From Bacillus alkalicellulosilyticus (GTDB taxonomy: Bacteria > Bacillota > Bacilli > Bacillales > Bacillaceae_F), in NCBI RefSeq assembly GCF_002019795.1, contig NZ_KV917381.1:192001-256000 (forward strand): DNA of 64,000 nt, in the 5' to 3' direction. A model generated the notes under the pieces. That model saw nothing but the letters and a program-made list of their open reading frames with translations, made no database searches and was not told the DNA's origin. Below, in pieces: positions 52,747 to 62,716 of the stretch (position 1 is its first letter; the number at the start of each line of letters is the position of its first letter). Both the position numbers and the translations under genes were made by a program.

Positions 52747-53649
52747 CTACTTGATTAGTCGGTCAAATCCTAAAAATGCTTTTAAAAATTCATAAAATAA
52801 TCGTTCGGTTGGAAGTAGCTTACGGTCACTTGGTGTGATTAGTCCAATTGTCCGTGTTAAATGTGGGTCGTCCACTGGGATTTTAACGGTTGCTCTCGGT
52901 AAGTTCTCTACTAGTGTAATTTCAGGTAACAGGGTAATTCCCAAACTAGCCGAAACTAGCCCCTTCAAAGCATCGATATCATCACCTTCAAAAGAAACTT
53001 TTGGTTCAAAACCAGCTTTATTGCAGGCGCGAACGACTATATTCCTGAATTCTGACTCCTTTGGTAACAAGATAAATGGCTCATCTTTTAGTTGCTCTAA
53101 TGTTAAAGAAACCTCGTTAGCCAGTGGGTGGCTGATAGGTAGTAAAGCAGTGATGTTTTCTGTAAATAAGATGTGTCCTTTTAGCCTATCGTCATTGAGT
53201 GGGACGGGGCCAAGTAAGGCGATATTATAATCTCCATTAACAACATCTTCAAGTAACTGATGATAAGTTCCTTGCTTTAATTGAAAACGGGCATGCGGAT
53301 ATTTTAAACGAAACGCAGAAATGGCAGTAGGTAAAGTATATGCTGCCATACTAATTGGATAAGTTATTCGAATGGTCCCGTGTTCAGGTTGAAGGTGTTC
53401 TTCAACTTCTCGTTTAGCATTATCAAGCATTTTCATTGCTTCTTTCGTCCGTTCTAGAAACATTCTTCCGATTGGAGTGAGTCGAACACTTCTCCCTTGT
53501 CTAACAAATAAATCAACGCCTAGTTCAGACTCTAAGTTCACTATTTGGCGACTTACCGCAGACTGAGCAACGTGTAAATAGTCAGCAGCGTCTGTAACAT
53601 GCTCTCTTTTAGCTACCTCCATAAAATATCGTAACTGTCGGATTTCCAT
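52747..53649 (-). CDS. LysR-family regulator, probable GltC-type control of gdhA
   Basis: A 300-residue LysR protein. The helix-turn-helix reads HVTDAADYLHVAQSAVSRQI. The substrate-binding domain follows (GSVRLTPIGRMF linker, FILLPKESEFR, SLGITLLPE). The ribosome site is poor, so expression may be low. It is divergent from the glutamate dehydrogenase gene, with an inverted repeat between, so it probably controls nitrogen-linked glutamate metabolism. Confidence 0.88.
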   Translation of the reverse strand: MEIRQLRYFMEVAKREHVTDAADYLHVAQSAVSRQIVNLESELGVDLFVRQGRSVRLTPIGRMFLERTKEAMKMLDNAKREVEEHLQPEHGTIRITYPISMAAYTLPTAISAFRLKYPHARFQLKQGTYHQLLEDVVNGDYNIALLGPVPLNDDRLKGHILFTENITALLPISHPLANEVSLTLEQLKDEPFILLPKESEFRNIVVRACNKAGFEPKVSFEGDDIDALKGLVSASLGITLLPEITLVENLPRATVKIPVDDPHLTRTIGLITPSDRKLLPTERLFYEFLKAFLGFDRLIK

Positions 53650-53754
53650 CTTTTTTTCGCCCTCTCATTAATCTCTTTTTGGTATCGTTCGAATCTTTTT
53701 TCTATATTGATTAGATTATTTCACCCCTTTAAAATACACAATTATAAGAAAAAA

Positions 53755-53802
53755 TTCAATCCCTTATCTCAAATGGGAATTGATGAAAAAGCTTCGTATA
53801 AT
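53755..53802 (+). promoter_or_regulatory. LysR-type site and -10 box before gdhA
   Basis: TTCAATCCC (53755-53763) and GGGAATTGA (53775-53783) form an imperfect inverted repeat between the divergent genes, a typical LysR site. TATAAT at 53797-53802 is the likely -10 of gdhA, 30 nt before the start. No good -35 is seen, as for an activator-dependent promoter. Confidence 0.5.
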
Positions 53803-53816
53803 TAAATTTAGGATAG

Positions 53817-55208
<1,392 letters not shown>

Positions 55209-55270
55209 TTTGAAAAAAAGTCACCATTGATCTCCCACTCTAATCGTCTATACGAAGGGTGAATCGTATT

Positions 55271-55438
55271 ATGAATAACACGGATTGGAAACAATGGCAA
55301 AGTCAAGTGTTGCAAGAAGAATATGTATTACCTGAATTGCGAGCGGAAGAGTTATCTAAGAAAATAGAAGCTGTTAATCGCAAGCGTAAGGAATACTGTA
55401 TTTATGGATTTCGTCGCCAGAAAAAAGCAAAAAAATAA
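55271..55438 (+). CDS. Small 55-residue charged protein
   Basis: ATG at 55271 has AAGGGTGA about 9 nt upstream. The 55-residue product (MNNTDWKQWQSQVLQEEYVL to RRQKKAKK) is helical, with a strongly basic end. It is followed 3 nt later by a strong terminator, so it seems to be a real gene, perhaps in the gdhA transcript. No family is recognised. Confidence 0.65.
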   Translation: MNNTDWKQWQSQVLQEEYVLPELRAEELSKKIEAVNRKRKEYCIYGFRRQKKAKK

Positions 55439-55441
55439 AGC

Positions 55442-55483
55442 AAAGACCGATAAGGAAGAGTCCTTCCTTATCGGTCTTTTTTT
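55442..55483 (+). terminator. Strong terminator
   Basis: AAAGACCGATAAGGAAG and CTTCCTTATCGGTCTTT form a perfect 17-bp stem with a 4-nt loop, followed by TTTT. Confidence 0.93.
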
Positions 55484-55601
55484 ATTTAGAAAACCTAAAA
55501 AGGTTTAATATTCTTTTGCTCTAGATAATTATAGTAAAATAGTATGCAATGAAAACCTAAAAATGATACTATATAACTAGTAGAAAGGTAGGGGTTAAGA
55601 A

Positions 55602-56072
55602 ATGAAAAAAAGAATGTTTTTCCTATTGTTACCATTGTTATTGCTTGTTGGTTGTGACCCTGTTCAAGATGATTTGATCTCATACTTGAATGATGGAATA
55701 ATGCCGTTGGTAGATTTAGAAGAAGAAGTAATTGCTATCTATGAAAGTGTAACTGGGGATAACTATTATGATGATTGGATTTTATATGAAGCAATTGAAC
55801 TTGAGATTATTCCTAAATACCAGAATCTAATTAATCAACTTGAAGCAGTCCGACCGGAAACGCCTGAGGTAAGAGAAGTTCATGAGATTTATATTAAAGG
55901 AACTAACATACAGTACAATGCAATGGTATTAATGCTAGATGCCTTAGATTATCAAGATTATGCATTAATAGCAGAAGCAAACAATATGTTAGCTGAAGGA
56001 AGAGCTACTCTTAGACAATACCAAAATGAAGTTGAAAGATTAGCAGATAAACATAACGTGATTTTTGAGTAA
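55602..56072 (+). CDS. Lipoprotein of unknown function
   Basis: A 156-residue protein with a signal peptide ending in the lipobox LLVGC (Cys about 18). The mature part is acidic and helical (DLISYLNDGIMPLVDLEEEV; later LMLDALDYQDYALIAEANNM). ATG at 55602 follows AAAGGTAGGGG. Anchored in the outer face of the membrane. The family is not recognised; similar small helical lipoproteins are common in Bacillaceae. Confidence 0.8.
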   Translation: MKKRMFFLLLPLLLLVGCDPVQDDLISYLNDGIMPLVDLEEEVIAIYESVTGDNYYDDWILYEAIELEIIPKYQNLINQLEAVRPETPEVREVHEIYIKGTNIQYNAMVLMLDALDYQDYALIAEANNMLAEGRATLRQYQNEVERLADKHNVIFE

Positions 56073-56080
56073 AGACAGAG

Positions 56081-56115
56081 GGTGGGGCAAAAGGTTATTT
56101 ATCTTTTGTCCCACC
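56081..56115 (+). terminator. Terminator of the lipoprotein gene
   Basis: GGTGGG-GCAAAAG and CTTTTGT-CCCACC pair with an 8-nt loop, and TTCTTTG follows. Confidence 0.75.
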
Positions 56116-56288
56116 TTCTTTGTGTGTAAAAAGGGAAAGTCTTTTAGGGCGTTGAAAATAGTTAATTGTCACTTTATTCCTATTAGTAAAATCATATCAA
56201 ATAGTAATAAAAATTTAATCTTGTTTACTAGGGAATAATGCTATGATAATAGGAAGAGAAATGGATCCGTTAAATGGAGGGTTTAGGT

Positions 56289-57236
56289 ATGAATAAGAGT
56301 TTACAAACAGCAATTGAAAATATTGAACAAGTAGTTGTAGGAAAAAGAGAGGAAATTGAACTAAGTCTTGTTGCGTTGTTAGCTGGTGGGCATGTTCTCC
56401 TAGAGGATGTACCAGGTGTAGGAAAAACTGTCTTGGTAAAAGCTATTGCTAAGTCCATTGGAGCAGAGTTTAAACGAATTCAGTTCACACCAGATTTATT
56501 GCCTTCCGATGTTACTGGAGTCTCCATTTACAATCAGAAAACAATGACGTTTGAGTTTCGTCCTGGACCTGTTATGGCTAACGTTGTCTTAGCAGACGAA
56601 ATCAATCGAACATCCCCAAAAACGCAGTCGGCTTTACTTGAAGCGTTAGAGGAAAGTCATGTGACAGTAGATGGGGAAACAAGAGCATTAACAAAACCGT
56701 TTTTTGTGATGGCAACGCAAAACCCGATTGAATATGCTGGAACATATCCATTGCCAGAAGCACAATTGGACCGTTTTTTGATGAAGATAAAGCTTGGATA
56801 CCCTTCAATGAACGATGAAATAGAAGTGTTATCACGTGTTGAGAAAGCTCATCCAATAGAAAGTGTTGAGGCTGTTTTGAGTTTAGATGAATTAATCTCA
56901 CTTCAAACAGCTGTGAAAGAAGTTTATGTTGACCATTTAGTGAAGGAATATATCATTGAAATTGTGAATGCATCTCGTTATCATGATGCGGTAAGATTAG
57001 GGGTTAGTCCACGTGGCTCTATTTCCTTAATGAAAGCAGCTCAAGCTTATGCATATTTACAGGAGCGTGAATTTGTTATTCCTGATGATGTAAAGCATAT
57101 CGCTCCGTATGTGTTACCTCACCGTATTGTTGTCAAATCTGATATGCAGTTTAGTGAAGTGACTCAAGAAGGTGTTATTCGTGAACTTCTTGGTAGAGTT
57201 AAAGTCCCGACTAGGAAAAAGGAAGAGATTCGATGA
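56289..57236 (+). CDS. yeaC: MoxR-family AAA ATPase (YeaC-like)
   Basis: About 315 residues. Walker A DVPGVGKTVL near residue 42, Walker B VLADEINRTSPKTQ and sensor MATQNPIEYAGTYPLPEAQ are typical. ATG at 56289 lies 7 nt after GGAGGG. It starts the conserved MoxR-DUF58-transglutaminase operon and overlaps the next gene by 4 bp. MoxR ATPases act as chaperones for membrane or extracellular complexes; the exact role is unknown. Gene order matches B. subtilis yeaC-yeaD-yebA-guaA-pbuG. Confidence 0.92.
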   Translation: MNKSLQTAIENIEQVVVGKREEIELSLVALLAGGHVLLEDVPGVGKTVLVKAIAKSIGAEFKRIQFTPDLLPSDVTGVSIYNQKTMTFEFRPGPVMANVVLADEINRTSPKTQSALLEALEESHVTVDGETRALTKPFFVMATQNPIEYAGTYPLPEAQLDRFLMKIKLGYPSMNDEIEVLSRVEKAHPIESVEAVLSLDELISLQTAVKEVYVDHLVKEYIIEIVNASRYHDAVRLGVSPRGSISLMKAAQAYAYLQEREFVIPDDVKHIAPYVLPHRIVVKSDMQFSEVTQEGVIRELLGRVKVPTRKKEEIR

Positions 57237-58444
57237 AAAAAACATTATCGAAGCTGACATCGTGGAGCAAAATTGTTTTGATACTCCTGCTAAATGCGGG
57301 TGTTTTCTCTTATGCGATGTTTCAAGGGGGCTTTGTAAGTTGGTTTTTGTTTTATAGCATTCTTGTATTAACGTTTCTTTCTGTAAGCGTTGTAATTTGG
57401 TCTAATAAAGGGATAATTTTTGAAAGAGAGATTTCACCGAAGATTGCAGTAGCGGGAGAAAGTATTACGATAACGGTCACGCTAAAAAAACGGTTTTTTC
57501 ATCCTTTTTCTTTTATACGAGTAAACGACCGTATTCCAGAAAAACTGCAAAAAGGATTTGACACTAAAAATGAAGCGATATTCTTCTTTACGTTTAAAAA
57601 GACGCTCTCCTATAGTTATAAGCTTACAGCATTAAAACGAGGAGAACATGTATTTACAGAAGTAGAGCTAGTTACCGGTGATTTAATTGGTTTTTCAGAG
57701 AAAAAAGTCAATATTCCAGTAAAAACGACGTTATTTGTCTTTCCACATTATGAGCAATTAAAAAATTGGAATGTCAACTCTAGCAGAGGTCAAGATAATG
57801 GAAGTTCATTTGAGGAGTCCTTCGCTGAAGAACTCTCGATTTCTAGTATTCGAAATTATATACCAGGAGATAGAATGACAAGCATTGATTGGAAGCACTC
57901 CGCTAGAAATGGGAAGTTGATGACAAAGGAGTTTAACTCTTATCAAGGAAAGTTAAGTAATTTAGCGTTTTATTGTGGCAATGAAACAGAAACAGAACAT
58001 ACCTTTGAGCAAGCGGTAATATTAAGTGCATCGATTGTGAACTATTTTTATAAATCTTCTATTCCTTTAGGATATTATGAGTTAAATCAAAACCTAGCTA
58101 TTATGAACCAGGGAGATGAAACAGAGCATTATCAACAAATTTATCGTAAATTAGCCTTAGTTTCTCCTACCAAAGAGAATATTGACATCCATGTCAATTC
58201 CTTTGAACCGTTAAGAGAGATGGTATTAACGATAGTTACAGTTACGTTAACTAGTAGTTTATTGCAGTTTGTTGATGGGTTGATAAATGTGAAATGTAAG
58301 GTGATTATCTGTTTAGTTAGCAATGAAAAAATCTCTCACCAAGACACCAAAGTTCTTATTGAGAAACTTCGTTATCGAGGGGTTAGAGTCTATCAATTTC
58401 CGGGAATGAATTTTAGTGATTATGTTAAAAAGCAGGTGAGGTAA
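57233..58444 (+). CDS. yeaD: DUF58-domain protein (YeaD-like)
   Basis: A 403-residue protein. Two membrane helices near the N-terminus (VLILLLNAGVFSYAM and ILVLTFLSVSVVIW), then a beta domain and the DUF58 core (RNYIPGDRMTSIDWKHSARNGK). The start ATG at 57233 overlaps the MoxR stop; the stop overlaps the next start (TAATG). DUF58 proteins work with MoxR ATPases and von Willebrand-like domains at the membrane. Function not established. Confidence 0.88.
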   Translation: MKKTLSKLTSWSKIVLILLLNAGVFSYAMFQGGFVSWFLFYSILVLTFLSVSVVIWSNKGIIFEREISPKIAVAGESITITVTLKKRFFHPFSFIRVNDRIPEKLQKGFDTKNEAIFFFTFKKTLSYSYKLTALKRGEHVFTEVELVTGDLIGFSEKKVNIPVKTTLFVFPHYEQLKNWNVNSSRGQDNGSSFEESFAEELSISSIRNYIPGDRMTSIDWKHSARNGKLMTKEFNSYQGKLSNLAFYCGNETETEHTFEQAVILSASIVNYFYKSSIPLGYYELNQNLAIMNQGDETEHYQQIYRKLALVSPTKENIDIHVNSFEPLREMVLTIVTVTLTSSLLQFVDGLINVKCKVIICLVSNEKISHQDTKVLIEKLRYRGVRVYQFPGMNFSDYVKKQVR

Positions 58445-60609
58445 TGCAAATTCGTGAGCAAAATGATTTAGGTAAGAACCTTCTTTTATATGGGTTGGGT
58501 TTGCTCCTTCTATTAGAATGGCTATATCCCCTTTCATATGTTACGAATACAGGCTATATTTCACTTTTTGTGATTATTACCATTGGTTTCTTTGTAATCA
58601 CCTACTTACAAATAAAGCTTTGGTTATCATTTATACTTAAGAGCTTTTTAATCGCTTACGGGTTACATGTTATGTTTTTTGAAGAAAAGTTCCTCACAAG
58701 TTTGTGGATTAGTCATTTTTTAGGGGACCTTTTTCATAATATTGCACTTATGTTTACAGGTCAGTTTTCGGCACTTACTGATTTGTTCCGAAGTTTGATC
58801 TTCTTTATGTTGTTAGCTGTATTAGCGTATTTAGTCTATTATTGGACGATCCAATTAAAAAGAGTCATCCTCTTTTTTACTTTTACTATTGTATATATTA
58901 CGGTCATCGATACCTTTACGTTATACAATGCCAATTTCGCAATCATTCGAGCTTTTTTTGTCGGATTTCTTCTTCTGGGACTCGTCACAATGTATCGAAA
59001 GGTTGAGCGAAGTAAAGCTGAAAATAAATCTCATAGTTTACCGACTAAGTTAGTGTCCTCGCTTCTTATCTTAATTATGTTATCAGCCTCAGTTGGTTTT
59101 GCTGCGCCGAAATATGAACCACAATGGAATGATCCAGTCCCTTTTGTTAAAAATTCACTAGGGATGGGAAGTGGTCTAAAAACGATAGGGTATGGCACCA
59201 ATGATGAACAACTAGGTGGAGGGTTCATTATTGATGATACGCCTGTTTTTTATGCAGATGTACCGAGAGGGCACTATTGGCGTGGAGAGTCTAGGGACTT
59301 TTATACAGGAAAAGGTTGGGAGACTACGACCCCTGATATTATGAAATTTCAGCACTCTAATTTATTTTATCAATTTGAGAATCGAACAGTAACCGCGAAA
59401 ATAGAAATGGCAGATGCACAATCGTTTGAACATGCTTTTTATCCAGGAGAATTAAAAAATGTTGAGAGTGATGGGTACTATGAGGTGGACGCTTTTACTG
59501 GAAAAGCGGAAACTTTTAGTAATAACGGAAGAACGCAGATTCTTTCTGACTATACAGTTGAATTTAGTTATCCGATCATGACAAGTGAGGAGTTAAGAGA
59601 AATCCAAAATCCAAATGACATTGGCTTGTATCCTGAAGAAGTAGCTACATTTTATTTGCAAACACCAGAAACGCTGCCAGACCGGGTAAGGGAGTTAACG
59701 GTTGGTATAGTTGAAGAGTATGATAATCAATATGATCAAGTCCGGGCGGTAGAGCGCTATTTTAGATTAGCTGGATTTACGTATGAAACCATTGATGTCC
59801 CTGTACCAGAGGAGGGGCAAGATTATGTGGACCAATTCTTATTTGAGACGATGCAAGGGTATTGTGATAACTTCTCAACAGCGATGGTTGTGATGCTTCG
59901 AACAGTTGGTATCCCTGCGAGATGGGTAAAAGGCTTCACTCAAGGCGAGAGGATAGAAGATGAAGAAAGTGACATTCCTCGTTATGTCATCTCGAATTCA
60001 AATGCGCATTCATGGGTGGAAGTCTATTTTCCTAATTATGGTTGGATTCCTTTTGAACCAACACAAGGTTTTTCATATCCAGTTAACTTGTTTAATACTG
60101 GTGATATTAACGACATGTATTATGATATGTACAATATGGAAGAGTATTATAGACAACAGCAAGCACAGGAAACATTGGCGCCTATTGAAGAAGATGTTGC
60201 TCCAGTAACAACTACTAATCGTAATTTTCAAATCCCTATCGTTGAAATTTTATTAGCTATAGGCGGGATTGGAGTTGTTATTCTTGTCAGTTGGGCAGTG
60301 TTTCTCAATCGAAAAAGATTATTAGCGGTTTACTATTTTTTAATCTTTAATAAACGGAAGGATGAGCAAGCGTTTGGTGATGCTTATGACCGCTTATTAT
60401 GGTTATTGAAAAAAGCTGGTGTCGCTAAGCGAGAAGAAGAAACGATTAGAGAATTTGCGCATCGTATTGATAAGCAATACGCAATGCAACATATGACCAC
60501 TTTGACGAGAAATTATGAGCGGATTAATTATGGAAATGGTCCAGCGGTGTTGTTGTGGAATGAGAATAAACAAATATGGCAAACTATAATAAAAAAAATC
60601 GTTTCTTGA
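58444..60609 (+). CDS. yebA: Transglutaminase-like membrane protein (YebA-like)
   Basis: A 721-residue protein. About six N-terminal helices (first LLLYGLGLLLLLEWLYPL), an external region with the transglutaminase/protease core: LFETMQGYCDNFSTAMVVML (catalytic Cys), RWVKGFT and NAHSWVEVYFPNYGWIPFEPT (His, Asp). One more helix near residues 595-620 and a cytoplasmic DUF4129-like tail. It ends the operon and overlaps the promoter of guaA. Likely a cysteine-type enzyme of the cell envelope, role unknown. Confidence 0.9.
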   Translation: MQIREQNDLGKNLLLYGLGLLLLLEWLYPLSYVTNTGYISLFVIITIGFFVITYLQIKLWLSFILKSFLIAYGLHVMFFEEKFLTSLWISHFLGDLFHNIALMFTGQFSALTDLFRSLIFFMLLAVLAYLVYYWTIQLKRVILFFTFTIVYITVIDTFTLYNANFAIIRAFFVGFLLLGLVTMYRKVERSKAENKSHSLPTKLVSSLLILIMLSASVGFAAPKYEPQWNDPVPFVKNSLGMGSGLKTIGYGTNDEQLGGGFIIDDTPVFYADVPRGHYWRGESRDFYTGKGWETTTPDIMKFQHSNLFYQFENRTVTAKIEMADAQSFEHAFYPGELKNVESDGYYEVDAFTGKAETFSNNGRTQILSDYTVEFSYPIMTSEELREIQNPNDIGLYPEEVATFYLQTPETLPDRVRELTVGIVEEYDNQYDQVRAVERYFRLAGFTYETIDVPVPEEGQDYVDQFLFETMQGYCDNFSTAMVVMLRTVGIPARWVKGFTQGERIEDEESDIPRYVISNSNAHSWVEVYFPNYGWIPFEPTQGFSYPVNLFNTGDINDMYYDMYNMEEYYRQQQAQETLAPIEEDVAPVTTTNRNFQIPIVEILLAIGGIGVVILVSWAVFLNRKRLLAVYYFLIFNKRKDEQAFGDAYDRLLWLLKKAGVAKREEETIREFAHRIDKQYAMQHMTTLTRNYERINYGNGPAVLLWNENKQIWQTIIKKIVS

Positions 60610-60634
60610 CCAAGGTAGGTACGTAGGATACAAT
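60606..60634 (+). promoter_or_regulatory. Sigma-A promoter of guaA
   Basis: TTGACC (60606-60611), 17-bp spacer, TACAAT (60629-60634). It overlaps the end of the preceding gene and lies 35 nt before the riboswitch. Confidence 0.85.
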
Positions 60635-60668
60635 GTATCCGTGTTTTATGTCGAGATAAGTCAATGAG

Positions 60669-60746
60669 ATTCCTTCATATATTCTCAGGAATAGGGCCTG
60701 AGAGTTTCTACGAAACCACCGTAAATGGTTTCTGCTATGAAGGCGG
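60669..60746 (+). ncRNA. Guanine-class purine riboswitch before guaA
   Basis: P1 is CCTTCATA (60672-60679) with TATGAAGG (60736-60743). P2 is CTCAGG/CCTGAG. P3 is GAAACCA/TGGTTTC, and the conserved TTTCTAC and CCGTAAA segments are in place. The base just before the 3' P1 strand (60735), which pairs with the ligand, is C, giving guanine/hypoxanthine specificity. High guanine should favour the terminator downstream. Confidence 0.93.
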
Positions 60747-60756
60747 AATGTGAAAG

Positions 60757-60806
60757 AGCTAGATTCTGCCTTTGTCTTTTAGCGAAAGGGAATCTGGCTT
60801 TTTCTT
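60757..60806 (+). terminator. Riboswitch expression-platform terminator before guaA
   Basis: AGCTAGATTC-TG-CCTTT and AAAGG-GAATCTGGCT form a long stem, followed by TTTTTC. It lies 10 nt after the aptamer and 35 nt before guaA, as needed for ligand-dependent termination. Confidence 0.85.
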
Positions 60807-60841
60807 TACATAAGAAGATAAAAATAGAGGGTGGATGAAAC

Positions 60842-62380
60842 GTGGAAAACATCAATGAAATGGTCGTTGTACTGGATTTTGGAGGGCAATATAATCAGCT
60901 AATCGCAAGAAGGATTAGAGATTTAGGGGTATATAGCGAACTACATCCTAATACAATCACTGCAGAAGAAATTAAAAAAATGAATCCAAAAGGAATTATT
61001 TTCTCTGGTGGACCTAACAGTGCTTATGTTGAAGGTGCTCCTAAATGTGATGAAGCTATTTATGACCTTAACATTCCGATCTTAGGGATTTGCTATGGCA
61101 TGCAACTTATGACACAGCATTTTGGAGGGAAAGTAGAAGCGGCTGAACATCGTGAGTATGGGAAAGCAAATATTAAAATTGAAAACCAATCAAAGTTATA
61201 TAAAGGGCTTCCGATTGAGCAACCGGTTTGGATGAGTCATGGAGATTTAATTGTAGCTCCTCCTGAAGGGTTCGTTGTAGATGCGTTTAATCCTTCTTGC
61301 CCTGTTGCGGGTATGAGTAATGAAGAAAAAGGCTTTTACGGTGTTCAATTTCATCCAGAAGTGCGTCATTCTCAGTTTGGAAATGAACTGCTAGAGAACT
61401 TTGTATTTAATGTATGTGAGTGCGAAGGCAATTGGTCAATGGAGAACTTTATTGAAATTGAAATGGCGAAAATTAAAGAACTAGTTGGAGATAAAAAAGT
61501 TCTATGTGCCCTAAGTGGTGGAGTGGATTCTTCTGTTGTAGCTGTACTAATTCATAAAGCTATCGGTGATCAACTGACATGTATGTTTATTGACCATGGT
61601 CTTCTTCGAAAAGGCGAGGCTGAAAGTGTCATGAAAACATTTAGTGAAGGCTTCAATATGAATGTCATCAAAATAGATGCTCAAGATCGTTTCTTAGGAA
61701 AGTTAAAAGGCGTAGAAGACCCTGAGCAAAAACGTAAGATTATCGGTAATGAGTTTATTTATGTGTTTGAGGAAGAAGCCTCAAAATTAACGGATATGGA
61801 TTTCCTTGCACAAGGAACTCTTTATACAGATATCATTGAAAGCGGAACAGCGACTGCTCAAACGATTAAATCACACCATAATGTAGGTGGATTACCGGAA
61901 GATATGAAATTTGAACTTATTGAACCTTTGAACACATTATTTAAAGATGAAGTTCGTAAATTAGGGGCAGAGTTAGGAATTGCTGATGAAATCGTATGGC
62001 GCCAACCGTTCCCGGGACCGGGTTTAGGTATACGTGTGCTTGGTGAAATTACAGATGAAAAGCTAGAGATTGTTCGTGAATCGGATGCGATTCTTCGTGA
62101 AGAAATTAAAAAAGCGGGATTAGACCGTGAAATCTGGCAGTACTTTACCGCTCTTCCGAATATGAGAAGTGTAGGTGTTATGGGTGATGCTAGAACTTAT
62201 GATTATACAGTGGGGATCCGTGCGGTGACTTCCATTGATGGGATGACGTCCGATTGGGCACGTATTCCGTACGATGTGCTTGAAATCATTTCTACTCGTA
62301 TTGTTAATGAAGTTAAGCATGTTAACCGCGTTGTTTATGATATTACATCAAAACCACCTGCAACAATTGAGTGGGAATAA
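60842..62380 (+). CDS. guaA: GMP synthase (glutamine-hydrolysing)
   Basis: 512 residues, normal length. The GATase domain has GICYGMQL (catalytic Cys) and HPEV (His). The ATP pyrophosphatase loop is SGGVDSSV, and the C-terminal dimer domain ends [10 protein letters not shown]. It converts XMP to GMP with glutamine and ATP. GTG at 60842 follows GAGGGTGG. Controlled by the guanine riboswitch. No terminator is clear after it, but the next gene has its own promoter. Confidence 0.98.
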   Translation: MENINEMVVVLDFGGQYNQLIARRIRDLGVYSELHPNTITAEEIKKMNPKGIIFSGGPNSAYVEGAPKCDEAIYDLNIPILGICYGMQLMTQHFGGKVEAAEHREYGKANIKIENQSKLYKGLPIEQPVWMSHGDLIVAPPEGFVVDAFNPSCPVAGMSNEEKGFYGVQFHPEVRHSQFGNELLENFVFNVCECEGNWSMENFIEIEMAKIKELVGDKKVLCALSGGVDSSVVAVLIHKAIGDQLTCMFIDHGLLRKGEAESVMKTFSEGFNMNVIKIDAQDRFLGKLKGVEDPEQKRKIIGNEFIYVFEEEASKLTDMDFLAQGTLYTDIIESGTATAQTIKSHHNVGGLPEDMKFELIEPLNTLFKDEVRKLGAELGIADEIVWRQPFPGPGLGIRVLGEITDEKLEIVRESDAILREEIKKAGLDREIWQYFTALPNMRSVGVMGDARTYDYTVGIRAVTSIDGMTSDWARIPYDVLEIISTRIVNEVKHVNRVVYDITSKPPATIEWE

Positions 62381-62428
62381 TTTACGAATATTAAAATAAA
62401 AAACAGTGAAAAACGTTCGGATTTGTAG

Positions 62429-62457
62429 TTGACATTTTAAAGCGCGCTTGTTATATT
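62429..62457 (+). promoter_or_regulatory. Sigma-A promoter of pbuG
   Basis: TTGACA (62429-62434), 17-bp spacer, TATATT (62452-62457), about 21 nt before the riboswitch. Confidence 0.88.
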
Positions 62458-62477
62458 TTTAATGAAAGTAATGAATC

Positions 62478-62554
62478 GAATTTTCGTATAATCTAGGGGA
62501 TATGGCCCTTGAGTCTCTACCAAGCTACCGTAAATGGCTTGACTACGGGAAATC
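62478..62554 (+). ncRNA. Guanine-class purine riboswitch before pbuG
   Basis: P1 is TTTTCGTA (62481-62488) with TACGGGAA (62544-62551) using G-T pairs. The core shows GATATGGCCC, TCTCTACC and CCGTAAA, and P3 is CAAGC/GCTTG. The ligand-contact base (62543) is C, so guanine or hypoxanthine is the ligand. Confidence 0.92.
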
Positions 62555-62594
62555 GGAATGTCAGCAAGTAACGTGATGAAGCGCGCCGTCCGTT

Positions 62595-62655
62595 ATCTGC
62601 TTTTCCAGATTTTTTGTTGTCAATGCTTCAGGTAGAATTTACCTGGAGTTTTTTT
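62595..62655 (+). terminator. Terminators of the pbuG riboswitch leader
   Basis: Two hairpins with T-runs lie between aptamer and gene. ATCTG/CAGAT (62595-62610) is followed by TTTTT. CTTCAGGTA/TACCTGGAG (62626-62648) is followed by TTTTTTT. The second is the stronger and probably the regulated one. Confidence 0.75.
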
Positions 62656-62716
62656 GATCTATTTTGGAATCTGGTGCTATTTTTAGTACATAGTAATCAT
62701 GAGGAGGTAATTTTAA

